Below, piece after piece: positions 25,718-34,900 of a DNA stretch of 52,126 nt. The DNA comes from Nitrospirota bacterium (lineage in GTDB: Bacteria > Nitrospirota > Thermodesulfovibrionia > Thermodesulfovibrionales > UBA9159). The DNA is taken from assembly GCA_023475105.1 (NCBI GenBank), contig JAMCWJ010000008.1:1-52126 (forward strand), read 5' to 3'. Under the pieces are notes generated by a model. The model searched no databases. It was not told where the DNA came from and was given only the letters and a program-made list of their open reading frames with translations. The number at the start of each line of letters is the position of its first letter. Position 1 is the first letter of the stretch. A program made the position numbers and the translations under genes.

Positions 25718-25854
25718 GACGTTACCCGGAAGTTACAAAACATTTCCCGTCGCCGGGCCCTGTTCCGCGATGCTGCATAATCTTTTATTATAGCAGGTGC
25801 GCCTCTGCTCAGGTACGCAGTACCCCGCCCGGGAAGACCCGCTCCGCGTTTCGC

Positions 25855-25883
25855 TCATCAGAAAAAGATTTCTATAGTATAAT
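25855..25883 (+). promoter_or_regulatory. Promoter directly before the TPR gene
   Basis: A perfect TATAAT (25878-25883) lies 6 nt before the ATG at 25890; a weak -35 (TCATCA, 25855-25860) is at 17-nt spacing. No Shine-Dalgarno is present. Confidence 0.5.
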
Positions 25884-25889
25884 AACTTC

Positions 25890-26642
25890 ATGACAGGGAA
25901 TAAGGCGATCAGGATCACATCGAAACTGGGTTCCGAGTTCTCTACTGAAGTCGCTTCGGGAAAAGAGAAGTACTTCGTTCAGACGGAAGATTGCGGAACG
26001 AAGAAACATATTGTTGTCTCGCGGGTATACCTGGAGGGACAGATACTCCTCACGAGGAAAACGGATTACGCCGACATGGCGGATGCGCCCGACAGGGACG
26101 CGAAGGTTTATGAGCTGATGCGGAAGCAACATCAGCTTGCCGTCAATATCGTCAAGGGGGGCACATTCAAGGAAACAAAGACGACGGCGGAATATCTCGA
26201 AGAGGTGAAGAGTCTCCTGAAAAACCAGAGCAAAAGAAGGGCGCTCAGACTGCTCGGTGACGGGCTTGAACAGTATCCCGACGATCCCTTTCTGCTGTCC
26301 TACTACGGATGCCTCGATGCGGTTGCCAACAAAAACTACCGAGACGGCATAGACACCTGTCTTGTGGCGATAGAGAATCTGAAGAAGAAAGTGCCCTTCG
26401 GGGAGGAATTTTTTTTCCCCGTCTTTTACCTGAACCTCGGAAGGGCGTATCTTGCCGCGGGGAAGAGGAAGGAAGCCTTCAAGGCCTTCAGCAGCGGACT
26501 TGAGATGGACGGGGGAAATAGGGATCTCCTGTGGGAAATGAGAAAGCTCGGCCTCAGAAAGGTCCTTCCGGTCCCTTTTCTGAAACGTTCGAACCCGATC
26601 AACAAATACATCGGCATGATGCTGCACGCATTGAAGAAGTAG
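25890..26642 (+). CDS. Tetratricopeptide-repeat protein
   Basis: 250 aa, cytoplasmic by sequence. The N-terminal 75 residues are a beta-rich domain (SEFSTEVASGKEKYFVQTED, HIVVSRVYLEGQILLTRK). The rest consists of helical TPR-like pairs (RRALRLLGDGLEQYPDDPFL, VFYLNLGRAYLAAGKRKEAF, KAFSSGLEMDGGNRDLLWEM). A protein-interaction role is likely; no partner can be named. A cysteine-rich frame continues after its stop in another frame (see findings). Confidence 0.75.
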   Translation: MTGNKAIRITSKLGSEFSTEVASGKEKYFVQTEDCGTKKHIVVSRVYLEGQILLTRKTDYADMADAPDRDAKVYELMRKQHQLAVNIVKGGTFKETKTTAEYLEEVKSLLKNQSKRRALRLLGDGLEQYPDDPFLLSYYGCLDAVANKNYRDGIDTCLVAIENLKKKVPFGEEFFFPVFYLNLGRAYLAAGKRKEAFKAFSSGLEMDGGNRDLLWEMRKLGLRKVLPVPFLKRSNPINKYIGMMLHALKK

Positions 26643-26772
26643 GCTGTTTTACCTGCGGTCACCCGTCTGAAATAGCGCTATGCAAGGCCTCTGGCGACGG
26701 TGGAGCCTGCGGCTTTGTGATTGAGATGGACGATGAATCGATAGAGGATGGAGAAGACCTCACAGAGGATGT

Positions 26773-27411
26773 ATGCAGGAAGAACGCACAGAGAAGGCTC
26801 CTGGAGCAGGGGAAGGGGTGGACCCCAAAGGAGACATGCATTTCTGTCCGAAGTGCGGAATAGCCCTGAAGGAAGTAGACAGGTATTGTCCCCACTGCGG
26901 ACATGCCCTGGACAGTTCGTTGACCGGACCGGTCCAGGGGGGAGAGCGCACCGGTCGGGTGCGTGAAGAAGAGCTGATCGCGTTCATAGGGAACAATGCC
27001 TACACCTATATACGGAAATTCAGGAAGTTTTCTGTGGACGGAACCGATAATTTCTCCGCGACCTGGCACTGGCCGGTCTTTTTTACAGGCTTTTGGTGGT
27101 TGCTCTACAGAAAGATGTATCTGTGTACCGCTCTGTACTTTGTCCTGTGCTTCATACCGTATCTGAATTTTTTTTCCTGGATCACCTTTGCCGTAACGGG
27201 CAACTATCTGTATTACCGGCACTGCAGCAGGAAGATACGGGAGATCAGGACCGTCCAGCCGTCGGGAGACCTTCTGGTGATATTGTCCCAATTGGGGGGA
27301 GTGAACACCTGGGTGCCGCTGGCGGCGATACTGATCAGCGTGCTTGCTCTCATATCGATGATGGTCTTTATCCCTTTCCATGTGACGACGAGACAGTTCT
27401 TCCGCGTCTAG
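26773..27411 (+). CDS. Zinc-ribbon membrane protein with DUF2628 domain
   Basis: 212 aa from the ATG at 26773; an ATG at 26836 would begin directly at the ribbon. The ribbon is MHFCPKCGIALKEVDRYCPH then CGHAL (two CxxC). The DUF2628 part follows: ELIAFIGNNAYTYIRKFRKF, WPVFFTGFWWLLYRKMYL, and three hydrophobic segments. Such proteins are inner-membrane, of unknown function; the ribbon probably faces the cytoplasm. Repeat copy D starts right after the stop. Confidence 0.8.
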   Translation: MQEERTEKAPGAGEGVDPKGDMHFCPKCGIALKEVDRYCPHCGHALDSSLTGPVQGGERTGRVREEELIAFIGNNAYTYIRKFRKFSVDGTDNFSATWHWPVFFTGFWWLLYRKMYLCTALYFVLCFIPYLNFFSWITFAVTGNYLYYRHCSRKIREIRTVQPSGDLLVILSQLGGVNTWVPLAAILISVLALISMMVFIPFHVTTRQFFRV

Positions 27412-27424
27412 CGGGCCTGCAGGT

Positions 27425-27800
27425 TTCCTTTGTTTCAGGAGCAGCTTCCCCGAACGCTTTCGGAGCAAGACAAGAGCCGAGTTCGGCTCTGCTGGCGACT
27501 CTACCCCTCACCCATGGTATTCATGAATTTTCGGCGGGTCAGAGTCCCCGTGCTCATTCTCGCTCCGCTCCGAGGCGTTTGCCTCTTGATCTTCAACACA
27601 CATACTGCAGGACTATCGGCAAAAGAAGCCGCTCGGGGACTCTGTCCTGCCTGCTGCCGATCTCCATGTCTGAAGTTTATGAAAATATGCTTAAGAGTAC
27701 TCTGTTGCCATGTACCGGGGAGGGCCGCTTCAGCGGACCGGCACATAATCCGAAGTCTTGCCCTTCAAGCCGGACACGTCTCCTGAGCTTATGAATTATG
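27425..27800 (-). repeat. Long foldback repeat, copy D (complete)
   Basis: It has both outer ends: TTTCAGGAGCAGCTTCCCC then GAGCAAGACAAGAGCCGAGT on the left, and AGTCTTGCCCTTCAAGCCGG then ACACGTCTCCTGAGCTTATG on the right, partly complementary to each other. The interior is the inverted form of copies A/B: GGCGGGTCAGAGTCCCCGTG, CTCATTCTCGCTCCGCTCCG, then GGGGACTCTGTCCTGCCTGC. The first and last of these inner blocks can pair. No coding capacity. Confidence 0.78.
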
Positions 27801-27857
27801 GGCGCAGGAAAACGAAGAACGCCTGAAGGCTGTGATTATTACGCCTGAATCAACAGG

Positions 27858-27885
27858 GGCAGCCAAGAGGGGGATCTTGGCTGCC
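27858..27885. other. Strong 11-bp hairpin
   Basis: GGCAGCCAAGA and TCTTGGCTGCC pair perfectly around GGGGGA. No U-tract follows, so it is not a standard terminator. It lies in the 690-bp gap between the DUF2628 gene and the two-CW gene; otherwise that gap holds only repeat D. Confidence 0.55.
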
Positions 27886-28105
27886 GGAGGGTGGAAAAGT
27901 TACTAACGACATTAAAATACCTCATCATTGTGAAGAATTTGTGAAGGAGGCAGGATCTGTTAGGCTCCGTAGAATATCGGCCCTTCCTTAAGCAAGATCA
28001 ATAGACGAATTTGTTTTATTAATTTGACCCCGTCTTTTTTCTGTGATAAAAGATGTCTTGGAAATAGACCCTTGAAGGGTTGGTTCGGAAAGAGGTACGT
28101 TGATT

Positions 28106-28456
28106 ATGACAAGAAAGATGAACTGCTGGGAATTCATGAAATGCGGAAGAGAACTCGACGGAGAAAAGGCGAAGGAATTCGGAGTGTGTCCTGCGGCAAC
28201 CTATCCCTACGCGGATGGCCTGAACGGGGGGATCAACGGCGGGAGGATCTGCTGGGTGATTGTCGGGAGCTATTCCTGCCACACCGGAAAGACGTCTCTC
28301 GCGCGGAAGAAAAATATATGCTTTGACTGCAAGTTTCATGAGAAGGTACTCTTGGAAGAGGGGATCATGGATCTTCGGTCGAAGAGGAAGAAGATGGCCG
28401 GGAAGGTGACTGCCGCCAAGGCCGGGGCCCGTCGGCGCGGGAGACCGCCCCGGTGA
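28106..28456 (+). CDS. Two-CW domain protein
   Basis: 116 aa from the ATG at 28106 (AAGAGG upstream). It contains NCWEFMKCGRELDG, FGVCPAATYPYADG, LNGGINGGRICWVIVGSYSC and NICFDCKFHEKVLLEEG: paired C-W segments and six or more cysteines that define the two-CW family. A basic Lys/Arg-rich tail (RRRGRPPR) follows. These small Cys-rich proteins probably bind metal or sense redox state; some family members are fused to signalling domains. The 3' part is duplicated at 29624-29798. Confidence 0.82.
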   Translation: MTRKMNCWEFMKCGRELDGEKAKEFGVCPAATYPYADGLNGGINGGRICWVIVGSYSCHTGKTSLARKKNICFDCKFHEKVLLEEGIMDLRSKRKKMAGKVTAAKAGARRRGRPPR

Positions 28457-28843
28457 ATCCGTCGAAGCTGCCGCGGGAGTTAACCTTCATCGGCAAGGAG
28501 CCATGAGCGGCGAGTCGATTCCCTGCCCTTTACGCCCCTAACACCCTTAGGGTTTGCCCTTACGCTTTACGACTCTTTGCGACTCAAACATTAAACAAAA
28601 TTAATCGTTCTTTCATTTTTTCTTAATCTTGAGCACATAGAATGTGAGTTGCAAGGGGTATGACTTTGTGAGACAGCCAGAAATGCCGAAGAGTCACTGT
28701 GGTTCCCCGCTGACGCCGAAAGAAAGTCGACAGGAGGGAAAAATCATACGGAACGAAAGGAGGTGAGTCGCACCGGTCTGATTGCGCCAGGTCCTAGCGC
28801 CAGGCACAAATGTTCACGTCAAAAAACGGACAAGGAGATGACA
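28457..28843. other. 387-bp stretch without recognised gene
   Basis: No open frame with coding character was found. Near 28759 is GAAAGGAGGTGAG, a strong Shine-Dalgarno without a matching convincing gene. It may be the leader of the secreted-protein gene at 28844. Confidence 0.4.
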
Positions 28844-29458
28844 ATGAAAGCTTTAAGTTGGTTGGCATGTTTAAAAAGTTTGCGTGTCCTTCTGATAGTA
28901 GTGGGAATAATTGCGTTCATTGCACCGATGACCGCGGAGGCGGTCCGGACAATGCCTCCGTCGCAGCCTCCGTCGCAGGGCGGGGTACCGCCGGGCCAGC
29001 CGTTCCAGAATCTGCAGAACCAGATCAACGCGCTCAAAACACTCATCAATGACAACTTGATCGGTAATCATCATATTGAGCTGACATTCGACCTTGATCC
29101 CGGTGCGTCGTTTTCGTTTCCTCTGCCTAAGAAGCAGAGCCCGGTTCGCATAGAGGTGACAGTCAGCAGAATGAACGGGGGTACCCAGACACCGACTGAG
29201 ATCATGTACGCAGTCGTGAATCAGGACCCCGTATCAAACGAAATGACGTGGATTGGTACCAACAGTGACGGCAGTGTGGTGGCTACAAACACTCTGGACA
29301 GCACGGACGATGTCATCGCCGTTATTTGCGGCGGGGCGTGTCCTACGTATGATGACCGCTTGCTCGTTAACGACCTTTCCGACAGCACCGTCAAGATCGA
29401 GAGCAACGCTGCCACTGTCAGCGTTAAAAGCAGTTATGTAGTGCATCTCTGGTTCTAG
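28844..29458 (+). CDS. Secreted protein of unknown function
   Basis: 204 aa from the ATG at 28844, six bases after AAGGAG. A signal peptide (KSLRVLLIVVGIIAFIAPMT, cleavage after AEA) is followed by a Pro/Gln-rich linker (MPPSQPPSQGGVPPGQPFQN), a short helix (LQNQINALKTLINDN) and a beta-rich C-terminal domain of about 130 residues with two cysteines (ICGGACPTYDD). It ends in a hydrophobic aromatic residue pattern (VVHLWF). No family was recognised. A terminator follows. Confidence 0.7.
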   Translation: MKALSWLACLKSLRVLLIVVGIIAFIAPMTAEAVRTMPPSQPPSQGGVPPGQPFQNLQNQINALKTLINDNLIGNHHIELTFDLDPGASFSFPLPKKQSPVRIEVTVSRMNGGTQTPTEIMYAVVNQDPVSNEMTWIGTNSDGSVVATNTLDSTDDVIAVICGGACPTYDDRLLVNDLSDSTVKIESNAATVSVKSSYVVHLWF

Positions 29459-29542
29459 TCGGATGTCGACGAAGTCGGGACATTAAGGTCCTCATTTGCC
29501 GGTCCGGAGGAATAGAGAAAGAGTCCTGCCTTTCGGAGCAAA

Positions 29543-29576
29543 GGAAGCCGGGGTTATGACCCCGGCTTCCTTATTC
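29543..29576 (+). terminator. Probable intrinsic terminator
   Basis: GGAAGCCGGGG and CCCCGGCTTCC form a perfect 11-bp stem with a TTATGA loop, followed by TTATTCC. It ends the secreted-protein transcript. The U-tract is short. Confidence 0.65.
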
Positions 29577-29623
29577 CCCTTAATGACGTGCCGGCCGACT
29601 CGAACAAAGTCTCCGGGTCATGA

Positions 29624-29798
29624 CCCCGGGAAGACATCTGTCTCGCGCGGAAAAAATATCTGCTTTAACTGCAAGTTTCATGAGAAGGTACTCTTGACAG
29701 AGGGGATCAGGGATCTTCGGCTGAAGAAGAAGACGGTGGGGAAGGTGGCCACCGCCAAGGCCGGGGCGCGCCAACCAGGTGACCGCCCGGGAAGCTGA
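29624..29798 (+). pseudogene. Partial duplicate of the two-CW gene (3' part)
   Basis: The frame GKTSVSRGKNICFNCKFHEK, then VLLTEGIRDLRLKKKTVGKV, matches the C-terminal half of the protein at 28106-28456 with scattered substitutions. The N-terminal half with the first CW segment is absent, and no start or ribosome binding site precedes it. It is a truncated tandem duplicate. Confidence 0.75.
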
Positions 29799-29930
29799 CG
29801 TCCTAATACGCTGCCGTATGATTTATGTCATGGTGAACTGCACGGTTCTTTGTTATTCTTGGGCAAAGCAGTCGTTCTTGGAAGGGGCGGCCCCGATAAG
29901 AAGATTAATCAGAAAGACAGGAAACATTAT

Positions 29931-30557
29931 ATGGATGAGAAGAAGCGAAAAAAAGACCTTCCGGTCGAAATGGAGATGTCCGACGACGATATCTATGAGG
30001 CGATGAGGGATATCAGTGGATATCTGGACGTTACCCCGGCCGATCTGAAAGAAATCTACAAATTCGCTTTTACGCATGCATTCAACCGTATCACCACTTC
30101 TGTCAGGGCAAAAGACATAATGACTACGGAGGTTTTTTCCGTGAAGAGGACGACTCCGATACCGGAGGTCGCCGGTCTGATGGCGGCACAGGGCATATCG
30201 GGACTGCCTGTCCTGGGAGACGACGGAAAAGTGGCCGGGGTCATTTCGGAAAAAGACTTCCTTGCATGTATGGGAGCGGAGGACAGAAAACACTTCATGG
30301 CCGTAGTTGTGGAGTGCCTGAAAGGCGGCTGTGTCGCGCTGCCTATCCGCGGGAAAAATGCGGAGGACCTCATGACATCTCCTCCGATAACGGTTGCTGA
30401 GGACGCGACGGTAACCGAAATCGCAAACCTTTTTGGCGAAAAAAATATCAACAGGGTCCCGGTTACAGACGAGGAAGGAAATCTGAAGGGAATTGTTTCG
30501 AGGGCGGATGTGATACGCGCCTCCTCGTTTAAAGGCGGACCATGTTTCATCACGTGA
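29931..30557 (+). CDS. Tandem CBS-domain protein
   Basis: 208 aa from the ATG at 29931 (AGGAAA upstream). After a helical N-terminus come two CBS motifs: AKDIMTTEVFSVKRTTPIPE with VAGVISEKDF (about 65-130) and AEDLMTSPPITVAEDATVTE with LKGIVSRADV (about 140-200). CBS pairs bind adenine nucleotides and regulate a partner. The HPP membrane gene begins 15 nt downstream, and CBS and HPP domains also occur fused in one protein elsewhere, so the partner is probably HPP. Confidence 0.88.
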   Translation: MDEKKRKKDLPVEMEMSDDDIYEAMRDISGYLDVTPADLKEIYKFAFTHAFNRITTSVRAKDIMTTEVFSVKRTTPIPEVAGLMAAQGISGLPVLGDDGKVAGVISEKDFLACMGAEDRKHFMAVVVECLKGGCVALPIRGKNAEDLMTSPPITVAEDATVTEIANLFGEKNINRVPVTDEEGNLKGIVSRADVIRASSFKGGPCFIT

Positions 30558-30572
30558 GAGATATTGTTCGAT

Positions 30573-31115
30573 ATGCTCAAAGATTATTTTGAGAAAATGC
30601 GAGGAATCACAAAGAGCCCTCCTGCGGTAAATCTTCCCGAGATCATCTGGTCATGGGTCGGGGCCTTCCTCGGCATAGCGGCTGTCGCCTTCATCAGTTA
30701 TCGCATCCTCGACGCAACGGGACTGACGATGATCATCGGCTCCTTTGGGGCCTCTGCCGTGCTCATCTACGGGGCGGTGAAGAGTCCGCTTGCGCAGCCG
30801 AGAAACCTTCTCGGCGGACATTTCTTTTCCGCCGTCATCGGCGTAACCTCGTACCAATTGTTGCATTCGCAACTTTGGGTTGCCTCTGCAATCGCGGTGG
30901 CAACCGCCATCGCATTCATGCACGTGACAAAAACTCTCCATCCCCCCGGAGGAGCAACTGCCCTGATCGCGGTGATAGGGGGAGAAAGCGTCCACAGACT
31001 TGGGTTCCTCTACGCGGTCATTCCTGCGGCAGCCGGTGCGTCCGTCATGCTGGCAGTCGCCCTCCTGGTGAACAATATCCCGAAGACCCGGAGATATCCC
31101 GAGTTCTGGCTGTAA
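30573..31115 (+). CDS. HPP family membrane protein
   Basis: 180 aa from the ATG at 30573 (an in-frame TTG at 30564 is less likely). Four hydrophobic segments. The HPP signature appears as TKTLHPPGGATALIAVIGG near residue 115, and IGSFGASAVLIYG with SPLAQPRNLLGGH earlier. A cyanobacterial HPP protein transports nitrite; the substrate here is unknown. It is co-transcribed with the CBS gene, which probably gates it. Confidence 0.9.
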   Translation: MLKDYFEKMRGITKSPPAVNLPEIIWSWVGAFLGIAAVAFISYRILDATGLTMIIGSFGASAVLIYGAVKSPLAQPRNLLGGHFFSAVIGVTSYQLLHSQLWVASAIAVATAIAFMHVTKTLHPPGGATALIAVIGGESVHRLGFLYAVIPAAAGASVMLAVALLVNNIPKTRRYPEFWL

Positions 31116-31359
31116 TGGTGCAGGAACGGGAGCAGGAGATAGCGACGCGTTGAAACTGGTATAAGGCTCATCTGAGGAAATTCGGGATAAAGTCGAAATG
31201 GAAAAGGCAAGGTTTTACTGCCCTGGACGGAGTTCGGCTTATCTATGCAGTTACCCCCCCCCGCTTAGAATCTGCTAAAATGGTGTAAAGGAGAAGCCAA
31301 ACCGGAGTTTGTGGCGCGGTCTTTAAGCTGCATTATTACTTTTACCATAGGAGGATAAA

Positions 31360-31575
31360 ATGTTGCTTGATCCTGACAAAATTGTCCCTTATATCCCCAC
31401 AATAGCCGCCCAGCTATTGAACGCCGTCTATGAGAGAGTCGCCTTGACAGGCGCTGACCCGCAAAACGAAGAGACTTTCCGGAAAGAAGAAGAGGTTGTT
31501 TTTAAGCAATGGGAAAACCTGATGTTCCGTCTCAACGAAACCACAGATAGAATCCGGGAGAGAGGACGAACATAG
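31360..31575 (+). CDS. Small helical protein, unknown function
   Basis: 71 aa with a good AGGAGGATAAA before the ATG. The sequence is mostly helical and charged: LDPDKIVPYIPTIAAQLLNA, EEVVFKQWENLMFRLNETTD. No cysteines or membrane segment. No family was recognised; the ribosome binding site and codon pattern support a real gene. Confidence 0.6.
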   Translation: MLLDPDKIVPYIPTIAAQLLNAVYERVALTGADPQNEETFRKEEEVVFKQWENLMFRLNETTDRIRERGRT

Positions 31576-31622
31576 ACTCACATGCTCCGGATTATTTGAA
31601 ACGTGGGGGCCGGTTATGTGGT

Positions 31623-31634
31623 ATAGTTAACTAT
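31623..31634. promoter_or_regulatory. 12-bp palindrome upstream of the glucan synthase gene
   Basis: ATAGTTAACTAT, followed by GATAAC, in an otherwise featureless 366-bp gap before the TTG at 31942. It could be an operator or part of a -10 region; weak. Confidence 0.3.
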
Positions 31635-31941
31635 GATAACAGAAGCCCTCTTTCATTCGTGGATACACTCTTTTTTCCCCCACAGGGCTCCCATTATATA
31701 GACCATAAGTCCTCTTTTGACGGAGGCTCACGTAACCATTCTTATAACAGCGGGGGAGTATTGCTTTTTGAGCAGGCGGGATTTTGCTTGAGAGAAGACT
31801 CCCCTGAGTGAGAATAAGGGATGATCGGGGATTTTCGAAAAGAGAGCGTTGCGTATGTCAGGGCATGGGAATACCATAGCAAAGTGAGGAGATGCTAATC
31901 TGCAGAGACTACTTGCTTTCAGAAAGAAGGAGACCTCAAAG

Positions 31942-34900
31942 TTGAAGGTGAGCGACAAGACCATACTCGGGAGCCTGCCTCATTCGCGTGTGAGCTTCCG
32001 CGGAACGGACCTGGCACAGAAGTACGCCGGCGACAAGCCGCCACTGCGATCGGAACTTTTCAGCAGAGACCAGATGGAACAGCATGGCAGGACCCTCGCG
32101 GGCTTGCACAAATTGAGTCCAGGGCATGCGCCCGACCAGCTTCTATCGCGGCTTTCCGAGAATGAAGGCGTCCTGATCTCTGCCCGCAACCTGCTGGCCG
32201 ATGCTGTCAAGACAGACAGGCGGATTACTCCGGCAGGCGAATGGCTGCTCGATAACTTCTATCTGATCGAAGAAGAGATCCGCACGGCCAGGAGACACCT
32301 GCCGAAGGGTTACAGCCGGGAACTGCCACGCCTGCTGAACGGCCCCTCGGACGGGATTCCACGCGTCTATGACATTGCGCTGGAGACGATCTCTCACGGA
32401 GATGGCAGGGTGGACTCGGAAAATCTGAGCAGCTTCGTTGCAGCCTACCAGACGGTGAGCGTCCTGAAGCTGGGCGAATTGTGGGCAATCCCCATCATGC
32501 TGCGCCTGGCGCTGATCGAGAATCTCCGGCGCGTTGCAGCCCGGATTGCTGCCGACAGGATCAACCGGAACTTCGCTGATTATTGGGCGGACCAGTTGAC
32601 GGAGACAGCGGAGAAGGACCCGAATAGCCTGATCCTGGTGATTGCGGACATGGTGCGGTCGGACCCGCCCATGGTGAGTTCGTTTGTTGCAGAATTTACT
32701 CGCCGGCTGCAGGGACAGAGCCCCGCTCTGGCATTGCCGCTCACCTGGATTGAGCAGCGGCTCTCCGAGTCCGGCCTGACAATCGAGCAGTCGGTGCATT
32801 CGGAGAACCAGCAACAGGCCTCCGACCAGGTTTCCATAAGCAACAGCATCGGCAGCCTCCGGTTTCTGGGGGCGATGGATTGGCCCGAGTTCGTCGAGAG
32901 GATGAGCTCGGTCGAACAGGTGTTGCGTGAGGACCCTGGCGGAGTCTACGGCAAGATGGATTTCGCCACACGGGACCGCTACCGTCACGTGGTGGAGAAG
33001 ATAGCGAAGGGCAGCCTGCTTTCCGAAGGAGAGGTGGCGCGCAAAGCTATCGGGCTTGCGCGCGAGGCCGCGGACCATAAAGACGACAAGCAGGGCAGAG
33101 ACGATCGGGTGGCGCATGTCGGCTTCTACCTGATCGACAAGGGATTGCCGCAGCTCGAACGAATGGTGGGGGTGCGGCTATCCATCTCTGAGTCTCTTCA
33201 GAAAATTGGCTACGCGTTTCCTTTGCTCTTCTATGTCGGCACGATCACGCTGATCACGGTGATTTTTACCGGGAGCTTATTGGTGGAGAAGGCATACGCT
33301 GGTGGGTCCCCTGACTGGCTACTTGCGCTGATTGGCATATTCTCGATGCTGGGCGCAAGCCAACTGGCGGTGGAGCTGGTTAACTGGCTGGCTACGCTGC
33401 TGGTGACCCCGCATCAGCTGCCGAGAATGGATTACTCCAAAGGGATCCCGCCGGAATCGCGTACCCTTGCCGTGATCCCGACCATGCTCATAAGCGCCCA
33501 AAACATCGAGGACCTGATCGAGGCGCTGGAAGTTCGGTTCCTGGCAAATAGGGACGAGAACCTGCACTTCGGCCTGCTGACGGATTTCCGGGACGCGGAC
33601 GAGGAAACGACTCCGGAGGACAAGCCGCTGTTGCAGCTGGCCCGGAAGAGGATCGAAGAGCTGAATAAAAAGTACGGGAGCACACAAGGCGATACCTTCT
33701 TCCTTTTCCATCGCCCCCGCCGATGGAATACCAGGGACCGGATCTGGATGGGGTATGAGCGTAAACGAGGGAAGCTCGCGGATCTGAATTCGCTACTGAG
33801 CGGCAGGGGAAATGGCAGGACACATGATCTCTCCGAAAATCGCTTCTCACTCATCGTCGGTAATACGGAAATCTTATCTAACGTGACGTACGTGATCACC
33901 CTTGACACGGATACTCAACTGCCGCGCGATTCGGCGCGGCAGTTTGCGGGGGTCATGGCGCACCCGCTGAATCGCGCATGCTACGACGAAGACAAGCAGC
34001 GCGTTGTTGCCGGGTACGGCATCCTTCAGCCACGCGTGGCCGCTAGCCTGCCGGGCACAAACCGGTCGCGGTATGCGCGGATGTGCGGGAGTGATCCCGG
34101 CATCGATCCGTATACGCGCGCTGTCTCTGATGTTTACCAGGACCTCTTCGGTGAAGGCTCGTTTATCGGCAAGGGCATCTATGATGTCGCTGCATTCGAG
34201 CGGGCGCTTAACGGACGCTTCCCCGAAAACCGGATACTCAGCCACGATCTTCTGGAAGGGTGTTATGCACGGGCTGGGCTGTTGAGCGATGTGCTGTTGT
34301 ACGAGGAATATCCGTCCTGCTACAGCGCGGATGTGAGCCGTCGCCACCGCTGGGTTCGAGGCGATTGGCAGATTGCGCGGTGGCTGCTGTCGGATGTGCC
34401 TGGTCCCGGTCCCGGCGCGCGTTTTCAGAAAAACCCGCTCTCAGGACTGTCCCAATGGAAGATCTTCGATAACCTTCGGCGCAGCATGATGGGGATTGCC
34501 CACACACTCCTGCTGCTGCTGGGCTGGACGGTTCTGTCATCAGTCCTGTTCTGGACCTTGTCGGTAATCGGAATTATTCTGGTTCCCCCCTTGATTGCCT
34601 CTATTTTGGAAATGTTCCGGAAGCCGGACGATGCGCTTCTGGGGCAGCATCTCGCTGCCGCAGTACGCTCTGCGCGCAGGCGCTTCGCCCGGGCCGCATT
34701 TTCGCTCGCGTGTCTGCCCTACGAGGCTTTTTTCAGTCTGGATGCTATTTTGCGCACCGCGTGGCGGATGCTGACGCGCAAACGACTTCTGGAATGGAGC
34801 CCGTCAAACGACGCAGACCGCAGTAGCCGTAATAACCAAGAGGGCCTCGCCGCCTACTGCCGGACGATGTGGATCGGCCCCATTATTGCTGTCGCCGCAT

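Noticed and set aside
27858..27885. Hairpin GGCAGCCAAGA/TCTTGGCTGCC as a terminator
   Set aside because: There is no U-tract after the stem and the nearest upstream gene ends about 450 bp away. It is listed only as a structure.
28660..28840. Possible c-di-GMP or other riboswitch in the leader of the secreted-protein gene
   Set aside because: The conserved GEMM blocks are absent and no other known aptamer consensus was found.
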